Shown here: positions 21,848-33,075 of the stretch, in pieces
Position numbering within the stretch: position 1 is the first letter of the stretch
Layout: each line of letters opens with the position of its first letter
Assembly: GCA_950022295.1 (NCBI GenBank)
Contig: OX465600.1
Coordinates: 314,164,031-314,228,030, forward strand
Length of the DNA stretch: 64,000 nucleotides
Source: Bromus sterilis
Lineage: Eukaryota > Streptophyta > Magnoliopsida > Poales > Poaceae
Reading direction: 5' to 3'
Notes under the pieces: generated by a model
What the model saw: the letters and a program-made list of their open reading frames with translations, nothing else
Told to the model about the DNA's origin: nothing
Database searches by the model: none
Program-made: the position numbers and the translations under genes

Positions 21848-24520
21848 ATGATGGCGGGAGCATCCTCATCAACCAACCGCGACCCTTCGAGTGCAGCTAG
21901 AAAGGCTAAGGAGGTAGCTGACGCTGCAGAGCGAATCGGCACCAGTGCGTTGCGGGATGTGTTATACACACCCGTGAACAGGAATGGTGATCCGGAGCAG
22001 GTGCACACGGAGCTGGAAACAGCACGGCTCGCTCTGGCTCGCAGGGCTGAGCAGGTGCTGGCAGAAGAGCGCAGGCTGGGAGCCATCACAAGGGAATACA
22101 ACGCAGCGCATGCAGGACCGCGTCGGTCGATTGAGCCCGCAGTCCTGGAAGAGTTGAGAAGCCGAGGCCGGGCAGTCAACCAGCAGCTGTCGGGGGCCGA
22201 GCAGCCGGAGCGTCCGAGGAGGCCGACGCAACCGGAGCAACCGGCGCAGTCAGCATTCATCCAAAGGCCGACGTACAGCACGCCGGACAAGAACCTGAGA
22301 GCCACCGAGCAGATAGCACTCAAGCTAGAAGACCTGGAGGCAGATGAGCGGCGCGAGCAATCGCGCTGAATGCGTGAGCTGTTGGCAGCTGCAAAGGATA
22401 AGAGGCTCGTTGCAATGGATAATCAAAATGCAGAACCCGGGGCGTCGAGAGGAACTGTGAGGCCGAATGCGGGAGCTAGCCAGCGACTGAATGCATCGCG
22501 CCAGAACAGACATCAACCCGCTCCATCTCGGCACGAGAGCAAGGTCAGAAGCAATCGGCCACCCCCAGCGGCAAGCAGAAGAATCGAAGAGCCAGCTGTT
22601 AACAGCAGGCGCAACGACATGCCACAGCAATCGGCACCAAGACCAGCAATCAACGCCCGACTTGGCCCTCGCCAAATCGGCCAGAATGATGCAAGGCATC
22701 GCATTGAGCTCCTGGAGAAGGAGGCTCAGGAGGATGAAGAAGGAGAAGCTGGCCCATCATGTTTTGGTCATCGTATTCGGACTGAAAAGTTTCCCAAAGG
22801 CTTCACGCTGCCGAGAGACACTCCCAAGTACAATGGTTCTGTGAAGCCTGAAGACTGGCTGTCCGATTACCTGACGGCGGTTCGCATTGCAGGAGGCAAT
22901 CGGCGTGTAGCAGTCCGTTATGCACCCTTGATGCTGCAGGGTTCAGCTCGGACGTGGTTGAACAGTTTGCCCAAGGACAGTGTGAACTGCTGAGAGGACT
23001 TCACGAGTGCATTTATCCACAACTTCACAAGCACGTATGAGCGGCCCAACCTCCCGCGGCAGCTAGCTCTTTGTGTGCAAGGCAAAGATGAGCCCCTCCA
23101 AGATTACTTATCTCGGTGGATCAAGCTGAAGAATTCATGCGAAGGAGTCCATGAGATCCAGGCCATTCAGTACTTCACAGGTGGATGCCTGGCTGACTCA
23201 ATGTTGAAACACAAGCTGCTCCGCAAAGACTTCACATCGCTCGCCGAGCTCATGAAGGTGGCAAATGCGTTTGCTATGTCCGATTCTGCGATGCGCCCTA
23301 TCCAGCTCGGAGTTGGAGGTGTGATCCAGTCACCAGGGGCTCCGCAGTCGGACACAGGGAACCAAGGACTTAGTCGGAAGGAAAGGATAGAGAACAACCG
23401 TAACAACAACAACAACAACAATCACAACCAGCAGAGCAATGGCAAGCGCAAGGACGAGCAGCCCGATACCCAGTATGGCAGTCGGCAGGTGGCCGCTGTC
23501 CAGAACGAAGAAGATCCAGCGGCTGCAGGAGGCAGTCGGAAGATGAGGCCAAATGTGAGACCCCCGGGACAAATGAAGCCCAAGTACACGTTCGAGTATA
23601 TGCTGGACGCGCCGTGCAAATTGCACAGCACGCCTGGCAGGCCGTCTGCGCACACCACTCGGCAGTGCGACTTTGTGAGAAGGATCGCGAAGGGAGAAGC
23701 TTTACCACCTCCACCCCCACCACCACCCCAGAACAGAGGACCGCCTCAGCAGCAGAACCAGTTCCCACAGCAAGACGCTGCCTACATGATTTTCACCAGC
23801 GAGTCCACAGACAAGGGCAGTCGGAGAGCCCGAGCTCAGGAGGTTAATGCCACTATGCCACCGATTCCCCAGTTTATGCATTGGTCCGAATGTCCTATAT
23901 CCTGGGACAGAGCAGATCATCCCACTATTTTTCCGAATCCGGGCAACTATCCTCTGGTGGTGGATGCTCTGTTCGCAGGACCGAGGTTTTCATGCAAGTT
24001 CTCCCGAGTGCTCGTTGATGTAGGAAGCACAATCAACATTCTGTACAGGGACACATTGGTCAAGCTAGGGCTCACAGAGAAGGACCTGGAGCGCAATCGG
24101 ACGACCTTCCATGGGATTGTCCCTGGACTGTCTTGCACCCCTATGGGCCGCATTCGGCTGGATGTTATATTTGGCACAGAAGAAAACTTCAGGAGAGAGC
24201 CGATTTGGTTTGAAGTCGCCGACCTCAGTAGTCCTTACCATGCTCTGCTGGGATTGCCTGCATTTGCCAAGTTCATGATCAACGCGCAGCAGACATACCT
24301 AAAGATGAAGATCCCAGGGCCAAACGGCGTCATCACTGTCACCGGGGACTTCAGGAAGTCCCTCAAGTGTACATCCGCTGGCAGCAGTTTGGCTGATTCT
24401 CAAGTGGTTGAGACGGAGAAGCGTCAGCTCAGCAAGGTGATCGCAATGGCGCAAGCACAGAACAAGAATCCACTTCCAGTTGGCCCAGAAAAGAGAGTAG
24501 ACGAGGAGTCGGCTTTTTAG
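21848..24520 (+). pseudogene. Tat element gag and protease
   Basis: One frame. I place the start at ATG 21848; an upstream ATG at 21485 lies inside the LTR. An Ala/Glu-rich helical N-terminus is followed by the retrotransposon gag core (about 22780-23290, 'YNGSVKPEDWLSDYLTAVR', 'LQGSARTWLNSLP', 'QGKDEPLQDYLSRW'), a poly-Asn stretch from an (AAC)n microsatellite (23397-23420), a Pro-rich tract (23700-23730) and a retropepsin-like protease (from about 23990, active site VDVGSTINIL, with V in place of the usual middle residue). In-frame stops occur at 22367 (TGA), 22991 (TGA) and 24518 (TAG). Nonfunctional relic. Confidence 0.9.
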
Positions 24521-25985
24521 TCGGCCAAGGACAGCAAGAAGATCGCTCTAGATCCCTCCGACTCAACCAAGTTTGTTGTAGTCGGAGCTGGACTCAGCGA
24601 TAAATAGGAAAGCGAGCTCGTCGAGTTCCTCCGTGAGAATCGGGACATCTTTGCATGGTCTCCACAAGACATGCCTGGGGTGCCGAGAGAACTCGCCGAG
24701 CACAAGCTACACATTCGGCCAGGCTCGAAGCCGGTCAAGCAACCCTTGAGACGTTTCTCTGAAGACAAGAGAAGGGCAATCGGTGAAGAGGTTGCAAAGC
24801 TACAAGCTGCAGGTTTCATCATGGAAGTGTTTTACCCCGAGTGGCTGGCGAATCCAGTCCTCGTCATGAAGAAGAATAAGACCTGGCGCATGTGTATAGA
24901 TTACACTTGCCTGAACAAGGCATGCCCAAAAGATCCGTTTGCTCTGCCCCGTATTGATCAAGTGATTGATTCTACGGCCGGCTGCGAGCTTTTGTCCTTT
25001 CTGGATGCTACTGCTGGCTATCACCAGATCAAACTTGCCGTGGAAGACCAGATAAAAACTGCATTTAGTGGTCTGAAGAATGGAGGTGCCACTTATCAGC
25101 GCACGATTCAGAGATGTACACACTCTCAGCTCGGCAGAAATCTCCATGTTTACGTGGACGATTTAGTGGTGAAATCGGCAAAGGGAGTCTAGATGACCTC
25201 AGGGAAACATTTGCAAATTTGAGAACTTATCAGATCAAGCTCAATCCGGAGAAGTGCGTCTTTGGAGTCCAGGCTGGCAAACTCTTGGGGTTTCTCATTT
25301 CCGAGAGAGGAATCGAATGCAATCCCGAGAAGATAGCCGCAATAGAGCACATGGAACAGCCCAAGACCTTGAAGCAGGTACAAAAGTTCACCGGTTGCCT
25401 CGCATCACTCAGCCGATTCCTCAGTCGGCTAGGTGAAAAAGCAATCCCGTTGTACCAATTGATGAAGAAGACAGAGAAGTTCACCTGGACCCCACAAGCA
25501 AGCGAAGCATTCCGAGAGCTCAAGCGCATGCTCTCCACAGCACCGATTCTGGCTGCCCCGATTGAGAAGGAGCCAATGATGTTATACATTGCGGCAACTA
25601 ATCGAGTGATCAGCGCAGTTATGGTGGTAGAGCGGCCCAAGAAGGACAAGGCACAGCAAATTCAGCGTCCAGTGTATTACATCAGCGAAGTGCTCTCGGC
25701 AACCAAGCAGAACTACCCTCACTACCAGAAGATGTGCTACGGAGTGTATATGGCAGCCAAGAGATTGAGCCATACTTCCAAGCTCACTTGATCACCGTCA
25801 TCAGCTCGGATCCACTGGCCGATATCATGGGAAGCAAAGATGCAACCGGAAGAGTGGAAAAATGGGAAATCGAAGTCGCTAGTCATGGCATCCAATATGA
25901 GCCGAGAACTGCAATCAAGTCACAAGCATTAGCCGATTTCCTGGTGGACTGGGCCGAAACTCAGTATATGCCGCAGCTCCCAATG
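24521..25985 (+). pseudogene. Tat element reverse transcriptase and first RNase H
   Basis: Continues the gag frame through another TAG (24605). RT blocks: 'LRENRDIFAWSPQDMPG', 'NPVLVMKKNKTWRMCIDYTCLNKACPKD', 'SFLDATAGYHQI' and active site YVDD (25151-25162). A frameshift near 25174-25182 moves the rest of RT ('LNPEKCVFGVQAGKLLGFLIS', 'KFTGCLASLSRFLSRLGEKAIPLY') to another frame. A degenerate Gypsy RNase H region follows ('EPMMLYIAATNRVISAVMV', 'RPVYYISEVLS'). A second frameshift lies near 25770, after which 'VISSDPLADIMG' and 'SQALADFLVDW' follow. Confidence 0.92.
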
Positions 25986-26375
25986 TCGGATTTCTGGCGA
26001 ATGCACTTTGACGGCTCCAAGATGAAGAGCGGCCTAGGGGCTGCTGTGGTACTCACTTCACCAAGAGGAGATCAATTCCAATATGTACTCCAGATCCATT
26101 TCGCAGCATCAAACAATGTCGCCGAGTACGAAGCCCTTGTGCATGGTATCAAGCTTGCCAAGGAAATCGGTATTCGGAATATTGAATGTTTTGGTGACTC
26201 CGACCTGGTTGTACAGCAATGCACAGGCACCTGGGATGCAAAGGACGCAAACATGGCAAGCTATCGCTTCCTGGTGCAGCAGATCAGCGGATACTTTGAA
26301 GGTTGCGAGTTCCATCATGTGCCAAGAGCAAACAACGAGGCAGCAGATGCGTTGTCCAAGCTCGGCTCAACATGA
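25986..26375 (+). pseudogene. Tat element second, archaeal-type RNase H
   Basis: Begins 'FWRMHFDGSKMKSGLGAAVVL' with the first catalytic Asp. It continues with 'NNVAEYEALVHGIKLAKEIG' (catalytic Glu), 'CFGDSDLVVQQ' (second Asp) and 'HVPRANNEAADALSKLGS' (last Asp region). This extra RNase H, resembling archaeal and cellular type I enzymes, is the hallmark of the plant Tat lineage. A TGA ends the frame at 26373, after which the same frame continues. Confidence 0.9.
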
Positions 26376-28169
26376 CAAACTATCCCACCAGGCGTGTCGC
26401 TAGAGCACATCAAGAAACCATACATCATACCATCCCCAGAGTCCGAGTCCATTTTTATCTCGGAGACCGATCTTGAAGCATTGAAGAAGACAAAAGAAGC
26501 TCAACCGGCAAAACCGGCAGCCGTGAAGAAGCAGTCCAGCGCCCAAGGTGTCTCGGCAACAGCACCAGGGGCTGCCGATTGCGGGCCGGAGGCCGCCAAA
26601 AGCTATGAGAAGAGAAAGGCCAACGAGAAGCAAGCAGAGGCAACACCAGGAAGCACAGCATCTGAAGAACCAGTGATAGCAGAAATTGCCGATTGCAATG
26701 AAGAAGCTCCAGCTCCAGACGAGAAGCCGACACCAGGGGCTGCCGAATGCGTGCCAGGCGCCGCAATCGGCAGTTCAGAGGCAGAGGTAGAAATGATAGA
26801 GGTCCAAGAGGCCGAGATCCAGGAGGCCAGTGGCCAAGGAACGGAGATCCAAGAGGAAGACCCACCCCAGCATGCAGTGGTAATGGTAGTTGTCAGCGCG
26901 CCATCATGGGCACAGCCGATCAGAGATTTCCTAGCGGACGGAGTCCTCCCGGAAGACGAAGCAGAATCACGGCAAATCAGCCGCCGATCTTGGGCTTACA
27001 CAATAATTAACAATGAGCTAGTGCGCAAGAGTGCAACTGGTATCCTTCAGAGATGTGTAGAAGAGGACAAAGGCTTGGAGCTGCTCAGAGACATTCATCA
27101 AGGTGAATGCGGGCATCATGCATCTGCAAAGGCCATCGCCAGCAAAGCTTTGCGACATGGTTTTTACTGGCCGACTGCGCTTGCAGCGGCTGAGAATTTG
27201 GTGAAGTACTGGAAGGGTTGTCAGCGGTTCAAGGCAAAAAGTCATCAGCCAGCATCGGCACTGAAGACAATCCCAATAGCATGGCCGTTTGCAGTATGGG
27301 GTTTGGACATGGTCGGACCGTTCAAAAGAGCTCGCAGTGGCATGACACATCTTCTAGTCGCAGTGGACAAGTTTACCAAGTGGATTGAAGCCAGACCGAT
27401 CAAGAAGCTGGATGGTCCGACTGCGGTGCGGTTTGTGGCCGACTTCGTGTGCAGATACGGTGTGCCTAACAGCATCATCACCGACAACGGCACAAACTTT
27501 GCAAAGGGTGCGCTGGCTCGATATGCATCTCAGCAAGGCATCCAGCTTGATCTGGCATCGGTGGCGCATCCGCAATCAAATGGTCAAGTAGAAAGAGCAA
27601 ATGGTCTCATTCTCTCGGGTATCAGACCCCGATTGGTGGAGCCACTCGAGAGGGCACCCGGCGCATGGATTGATGAACTCCCTGCAGTTTTGTTCAGTTT
27701 GAGGACTACACCAAACAGGTTGACTGGATTCACTCCTTTCTTCCTGGTGTACGGCTCAGAAGCAGTTATCCCATCCGACATTGAGTTTGATTCACCTCGG
27801 CATGCCCTGTATACCGAAGAAGAAGCCAGATTGGCACGAGAAGATGGCATCGACCTCAAAGAAGAAGCTTGTCTATTGGCTCTGTCCAGGTCAGCAGTCT
27901 ACCAGCAGAAGTTGCGGCACTACCACAGCAAGAAGATCCGTCCTCTCGCCTTCCGAGAGGGAGACATGGTGTTACGCCGAATTCAGAAGTCAGGCGGGCA
28001 GCACAAGCTATCTTCACCTTGGGAAGGGCCATTCGTCATCAGCCGAGCGCTCAAGAACAACTCCTATTATCTGATCGACTGCACCAAGGGCACTCGGCAC
28101 AAGGACACGTCAGGAGAAGAAACGGAGCGGCCGTGGAACGCCGAGTTGTTATGTCCGTTCTATAGTTGA
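26376..28169 (+). pseudogene. Tat element integrase with low-complexity linker
   Basis: Same frame after the TGA. About 26450-26880 encodes a ~140-residue Ala/Glu/Pro-rich linker with recurring PGAA phrases. The integrase follows: zinc-binding His pair 'HQGECGHHASAKAIASKAL' and 'WKGCQRF' (the usual paired Cys is reduced to one), then the catalytic core 'WGLDMVGPFKRARSGMTHLLVAVDKFTKW', 'IITDNGTNFAKG' and 'AHPQSNGQVERANGLIL' supplying D, D, E. The C-terminal 'REGDMVLRRIQKSGG' and 'KLSSPWEGPFVISRAL' form the usual SH3-like end, without a chromodomain. It stops at 28169. Confidence 0.9.
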
Positions 28170-28522
28170 GCGGCAGAAACTTATGTAAGCCATTCGGCAA
28201 ACATTCAGTAAAAGCTATCATGCCTCTGAAAATGTGTATTCGATTACCTTTGCATAATTGCATTCGAAGAGCTAGCCTCAGTCGGCGACGCTCAGTCATA
28301 CCCGAGACGTGTATAACACACCCGGGGACTGACCGACCACGAGGTCAAGCGAATAGGCCATCGAGGCACGGGGACTGCGGGCTGGCACCCAACTCGGCAC
28401 TTAGCTCAAGCGCAAATCATTAAAAGGTTTGTGGCATTGAGAAGGGTCGCGATTGGGGCAGCCAGCGGTACGAGTTCCCGGGAAACAATTCGAAGGGCTC
28501 CGCCAAGGGCGTAGTCGATAAG
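28170..28522. other. Spacer between integrase and the antisense gene
   Basis: No coding frame beyond the end of integrase. It contains 'GGGGACTGACCGACCACGAGG' phrases similar in style to the 130-bp repeat and LTR. It would hold the convergent 3' ends of gag-pol and the antisense gene. Confidence 0.5.
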
Positions 28523-31500
28523 TCAAAAGTTACCGATTGCGCCGCGAACCAAGGCGTCGAGCCCGGTAGCGAGCAATCGGCGCCCACTGTGGGTCCCGGC
28601 GGAGGAGCCAGCGGCGTTTTTCATCTTTTGAAGCCCGACCTTAAGCTCAGTCGGCGACCACAGTGATTCAGCAATTTTCAGAATACCGAGCTTGAATGAT
28701 AATGCAATTCCCTCGATAACAGGAATGCGAGCTTCTGTGCCAATCAGGTATTCGTGCCGAGTCCAGACGTTTTCTTCAAGTTGGCAGGTCCCTCCAGCGG
28801 CAGCAGTTTCTTCTCGGGATTTGGCTACGGCCGCATAGGCGGCTGCTTCAGATTCAGGCCAAGCCTCTGTGTAACGAAAGAAAGTATGAGCAACAAGATA
28901 AAAGAGGAAAGCAATCGGAAAAGTGCACTCGGGGGCAGGAAACACTTACCGCTAAGGAGGACGTCCATCTCGGTCATTGTGTCACAGAAGCCTTTGGCTC
29001 GGCGGCGCAAACGGGTGGTCTCTTCGTAGCTGCGTTTCTCTAGCTCCTCGTACTTGGCGACATGTTCATCGCGATCCCGTCGAATGGAATCCCGCGCAGC
29101 AACTGCTTCGTCCTTCTCAGCTTGCAAGGCTTCTCGGGCAGCGACGGCAGCATCTCGCTCGACAACGAGACCATCACCAGTAGCCGTCAGGGTAGCCAGG
29201 TCAGCCAGATGTTTTCCTTGAAGGGCAGCCATCTCAGAACGAATGCTTTGGATAGTCCGAGTTAGATCAGTTTCTACCCCCTGCAGTCGGATCATTTCTT
29301 CCTTGGCTTTGGCGAGTGCTGGGCCATGCTGGTTGAGTTCTGCAGTCAATTCAGCAATTCGGCCCTGAAGGTTATCTACCATGGGAACAGAAGCTAGAAG
29401 AGAACATGAAGATATGAGTACAAGATTGACTGTCAATCGGAGAGAGAACAGAAATCGTATAGAAATTACCTCTCAGTTTATGGATTTCGGCCGATTGATT
29501 ATTGACCTCCAGCTGGGCCTGGGCGAGAGTTCGGAGGCTGGCAGTGTAAGCATCAAGAAGCTTTTCGAAGACCTCTCGCCTTTCATCCATAACAGCCTGA
29601 GAGGAATAGCAAGATGGAGTTAGAGTTACAGCAGTCAGCAGAAGATCCGATTCGATTGCTAGCAATCGGCCCGAATCTCGGGGACTACACCCAGTGGGTG
29701 CGCTTGCGCGCACCCACCGGAAGAAAAGTCTCCCGATTGAAGGAAGGCAAAAGATAAAGCAAAGAGTATGAAAGATCCGAACCGATTGCAACCAATCGGC
29801 CCGAATCTCGGGGACTACACCCAGTGGGTGCGCTTGCGCGCACCCACCGGAAGAAAAGTCTCCCGATTGAAGGAAGGCAAAAGATAAAGCAAAGAGTATG
29901 AAAGATCCGAACCGATTGCAACCAATCGGCCCGAATCTCGGGGACTACACCCAGTGGGCGCGCACCCACCGGAAGAAAAGCCTCCCGAGTAAAGGAAAAA
30001 CATAAAAGGAAAGTCAAGAGTTTACCATATGATGAGAGGTGAGTTGTTGGAGGTCCCGAGCAAGGGCGTCAGCAAATTCATTTACCCGACTGAGAGTGGT
30101 CGTCAGAGGGTCTTGAGGGCGGTGCGAAGCGTCAGGTTCGGTGCACCGAGCGCATCAGAACTTCCGACGCAGAGGAGGTCGGCGCTGGCACTAAAGTTTG
30201 AGCGGCGGCGAAGGCTAGTGGCACCGGCGTCACCGGAGGGCCAGAGCTACCTTGTTGTGGTGGCGGCGCAACCGGACGAACTGAAGCGGAGGTGATAACG
30301 GTGACTGGCGGCAAGGTCATCACCGTCGATGGCGCGGACAGTACAACCGAGGGCACAGTTGTGGCACTCGGCGGCGCTGACACCACGATTGGCGATGGGC
30401 TCATCACCGTCGGTGGCTCGGAGGTGGCAGTCGGAGCAGGTGTAGTCACGGCAGTGGAGACCGGGTCGGAGCGGCGTGGCGGAGATGGGGCAATCGGATC
30501 AACCGGTTGTGTTCCTCTGTCACCAGGAGCCCCCCGATCAGCTGTGCTCTTGGAAGTCTTAGAAGCAAAGGAAGAGGAAGAAGTCTTCTTAGTCGTCGCA
30601 AGGCGGGCCTTCTTGGCAGCGCGCTCGGCATCCTTGGAGGAGCGATGAGAAGCAGTCGGCCGTTTGTGGATGGCGGCGGCAGATGCAGCAGGCGAGATGA
30701 CGACGCTAGCACGGACTGGAATGTCGGCGTCGACGTCGTCAAGCCCAATCGATTCCCTGAAAGAAGAAAGAGGAAGTCAATCAGTATAAGGAAGGACAGT
30801 AAAGTGCAAGGTACGAAGATAAGAGCATACCCGACTGTTCTTGGTGCGCCAGAGGGCATCCAGCATCTCAGCGGGGCGACATCCAGCGGCGCCTGGGAAG
30901 TCGGCCTCCGAGTAGTCGTCACCTGGGGTTGTCTGCCCTTGCTGGCTGTTGGCGTGGCCTTAGCGACCTTGCTGGGAGCAGCACCAGCGGAGGAGCTGGT
31001 GGTCGAGGTGCGCTTAACCGGCACCTTCGGAGGTTTGGTACGAGGAGCTGCATCAGGACCATCAGCCTTTGAGACACTATCGTTGTCGCTCCATTCGGCC
31101 AAAAATTGCTCAAGGGAAGGGTCAGGCGTACCCCCGTGAGCTGGCGGTTGGGTGTCAATCCTCGGGGGGTCGGCGGCTTCAGCATCATCATCGTCGGCAT
31201 CCATGGAATCGGAGGATTCTCCGGAGGACTCGTCGTCATCATCATCATCGTCACCGGACTCGGCGGAAGGGACCTCGCCGTTGTACTCAAAGTCGGCGGG
31301 GTCGTCTTCTGCACGGTCGGGAGCATACACGCCGGCCACCTGGCCATCTTCCATCAAATTGGACTGGATGAAATGTTGGGAAAGAAGAAAAAAGCAATCA
31401 GAGAAGCTAAGAAGAAAAAGCAATCGGAAGAAGAAAGCAATCGGAGCATACCACAGGAGGTCTCTGCTGGCGAGTGAGGCAGTCAAGCCCGAAGTGGAAG

Positions 31501-32386
31501 GGGTCAGGCAAAGGACTAGATGTGATAGCCTTTACTCTGGCACAGAGGTCTTCTCTCTTCACCCGCCACGTGCAGAGCCGAGTGGGGTCTCGAGGACCTG
31601 ACATATCGCAGAGGCGGTGCACTCGGCGCTGAAGGGGAGAACTCGGACTTGAAGCCAAGCGGCTACCAGGTCAGTCGGGAGAAGTCCTTCTTGCTCTAGT
31701 TGGGCAATCCTGGCTACCTGGGCATCGACGTCGCAATCTCCGACGCCATACTTCAGCGACCACTGGTGTTTTTCAGTCGGCCGGGCGAGGGAGAACTCGG
31801 GCAGATTCAGGAGATCGGGACCCTGGTCAGGTGACTTGACGTAGAAAAACGAGGTCTGCCAATTCTTGCATGATTGGACGATCTCGGGACTTTTGTACCT
31901 CGGCTTGCTGGCTGCGACAAGGCAACTGCCGCAGTCGGTCATATCAGTCGGGTACTTCGGTTCGCCGCCTTCAGTGGTAGATGGCACCATAGCTCCTGTC
32001 CGAGCATTGTGAGCTCGGAGGTTGAAGAATCGCTTCCAGAGAGCAATGCTTGGGCGGCAGCCGAGATACCCCTCGCAGAGTTTCACGAAGCTGGAAAGGA
32101 TCATGATGAAGTTGGCTGCAAGGTGGTGTGGTTGCAGTCGGTGGAAGTCGAGGAACCCGCGGAAGAAGGTGCTGGCAGGAAGGTCGAATCCACGCTCGAA
32201 GTGAGCAAGGAATACAACCCTCTTGCCAGCACACGCGTTGGGCACGACCTCGGCGCCGGGAATACGCCATTCGATCTCCGCGGGCATCTTCCGGGCGCGA
32301 ATTAGGGACTGGACGGCGCCGGCGGTGGCTGTCGAGCCTTTCCAGCACCCGCGGCTCGCCTGTGAGACGTCTCGCCGTGGCGCCAT
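28523..32386 (-). CDS. Antisense six-exon gene inside the Tat element (PF04195-like)
   Basis: Minus-strand gene opposite to gag-pol. Inferred exons: 32386-31452, 31363-30831, 30756-30026, 29596-29470, 29375-28950, 28866-28523. Every intron is GT-AG and codon phase fits at every junction. Exon 1 (ATG 32386, MAPRRDVSQASRGCWK) encodes a domain like PF04195, 'putative gypsy type transposon' ('FERGFDLPASTFFRGFLDFHRLQPHHLAANF', 'CEGYLGCRPSIALWKRFF'). Exon 2 is acidic (Asp-run, 31260-31170); exon 3 is Ser/Thr/Pro/Val-rich; exons 4-5 encode a long coiled coil; exon 6 ends at a stop at 28523. One-base lesions are inferred near 31635 and 30140. About 1,030 residues. Role unknown; antisense frames with this domain are reported in Tat-type elements. 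Confidence 0.72.
29642..30006. repeat. 130-bp tandem repeat in an intron of the antisense gene
   Basis: Three copies with a 130-bp period (anchor CCGAATCTCG at 29671, 29801, 29931), including 'GGGGACTACACCCAGTGGG'. The first two are nearly identical; the third has lost about 10 bp of the 'TGCGCTTGCGCGCACCC' palindrome. It lies wholly in the intron between inferred exons 3 and 4. Confidence 0.92.
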
Positions 32387-32620
32387 GGCGTTCGCGGGCG
32401 GAGAGAAGAAGAGGGACGAGGAGCGCGAGAGCAGCGGTGAGGAGTTACCGCGGAGGCGGCGGAGCGCACGGGTCCGTGGCCGGAGCAGATCCAACGCGCA
32501 GAGGTCGAGTCGCAGGACCAGCAGGGAGCTTCAAGCGGAGCAAAAATGGCGCGGGAGAGCAAGAGCTGGAGGAGGAAGATGGCGTCTGGGAGAAGGAAGA
32601 GGCAAAGGACCCTCCCCCTT

Positions 32621-32630
32621 GGCTTATATG
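32621..32630 (-). promoter_or_regulatory. Putative TATA box of the antisense gene
   Basis: Minus-strand CATATAAGCC about 235 nt upstream of the ATG at 32386, in otherwise GC-rich sequence. Position and context suit a core promoter independent of the LTRs. Confidence 0.5.
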
Positions 32631-33075
32631 GGCGGCGGGGGAGGGGAGTGGGATGCGTTTGCGGCTGTGTGGCTCGGTGTGGCCTAGCACATAGGAAGGC
32701 CAACTGGCAGACCAGCGCAAGGAATCCTGGCGCGGGAGGCGAGGCGTGCGACGTGGGGGTCGACACCTGCAGTTACGTCAAGTCGCGCGTGGGTCGTGGG
32801 TCCCGGCTCATTGACCATATCCCGGGAGAATCGGAGGTAACCGTTGGAATGTAATCGGCGAAAGATTTCCAATAAGTGAAGACACGAATTGGAAGCGAAC
32901 CAAATCCAATCGGACGAAGTTTCGACCAGCCGAGTGCGATCTCCTAGTCGGTCGACGAACTCGGAATGATGCACTCGATGAAGCGATGGCAGTCGGAAGG
33001 TGTCGAAGAAAGATTAAAAACTGCAAAGCCCCCGCGGTCAAATGACCGTGGAACCTTTACAGCTTTAGGGGCTAC
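32631..33075. other. Region between antisense promoter and 3' LTR
   Basis: No supported gene. GC-rich to about 32800, then mixed sequence. It contains a small inverted repeat CGCGGTCAAATGACCGTGG near 33034-33052 and the candidate polypurine tract at its end. Confidence 0.5.
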
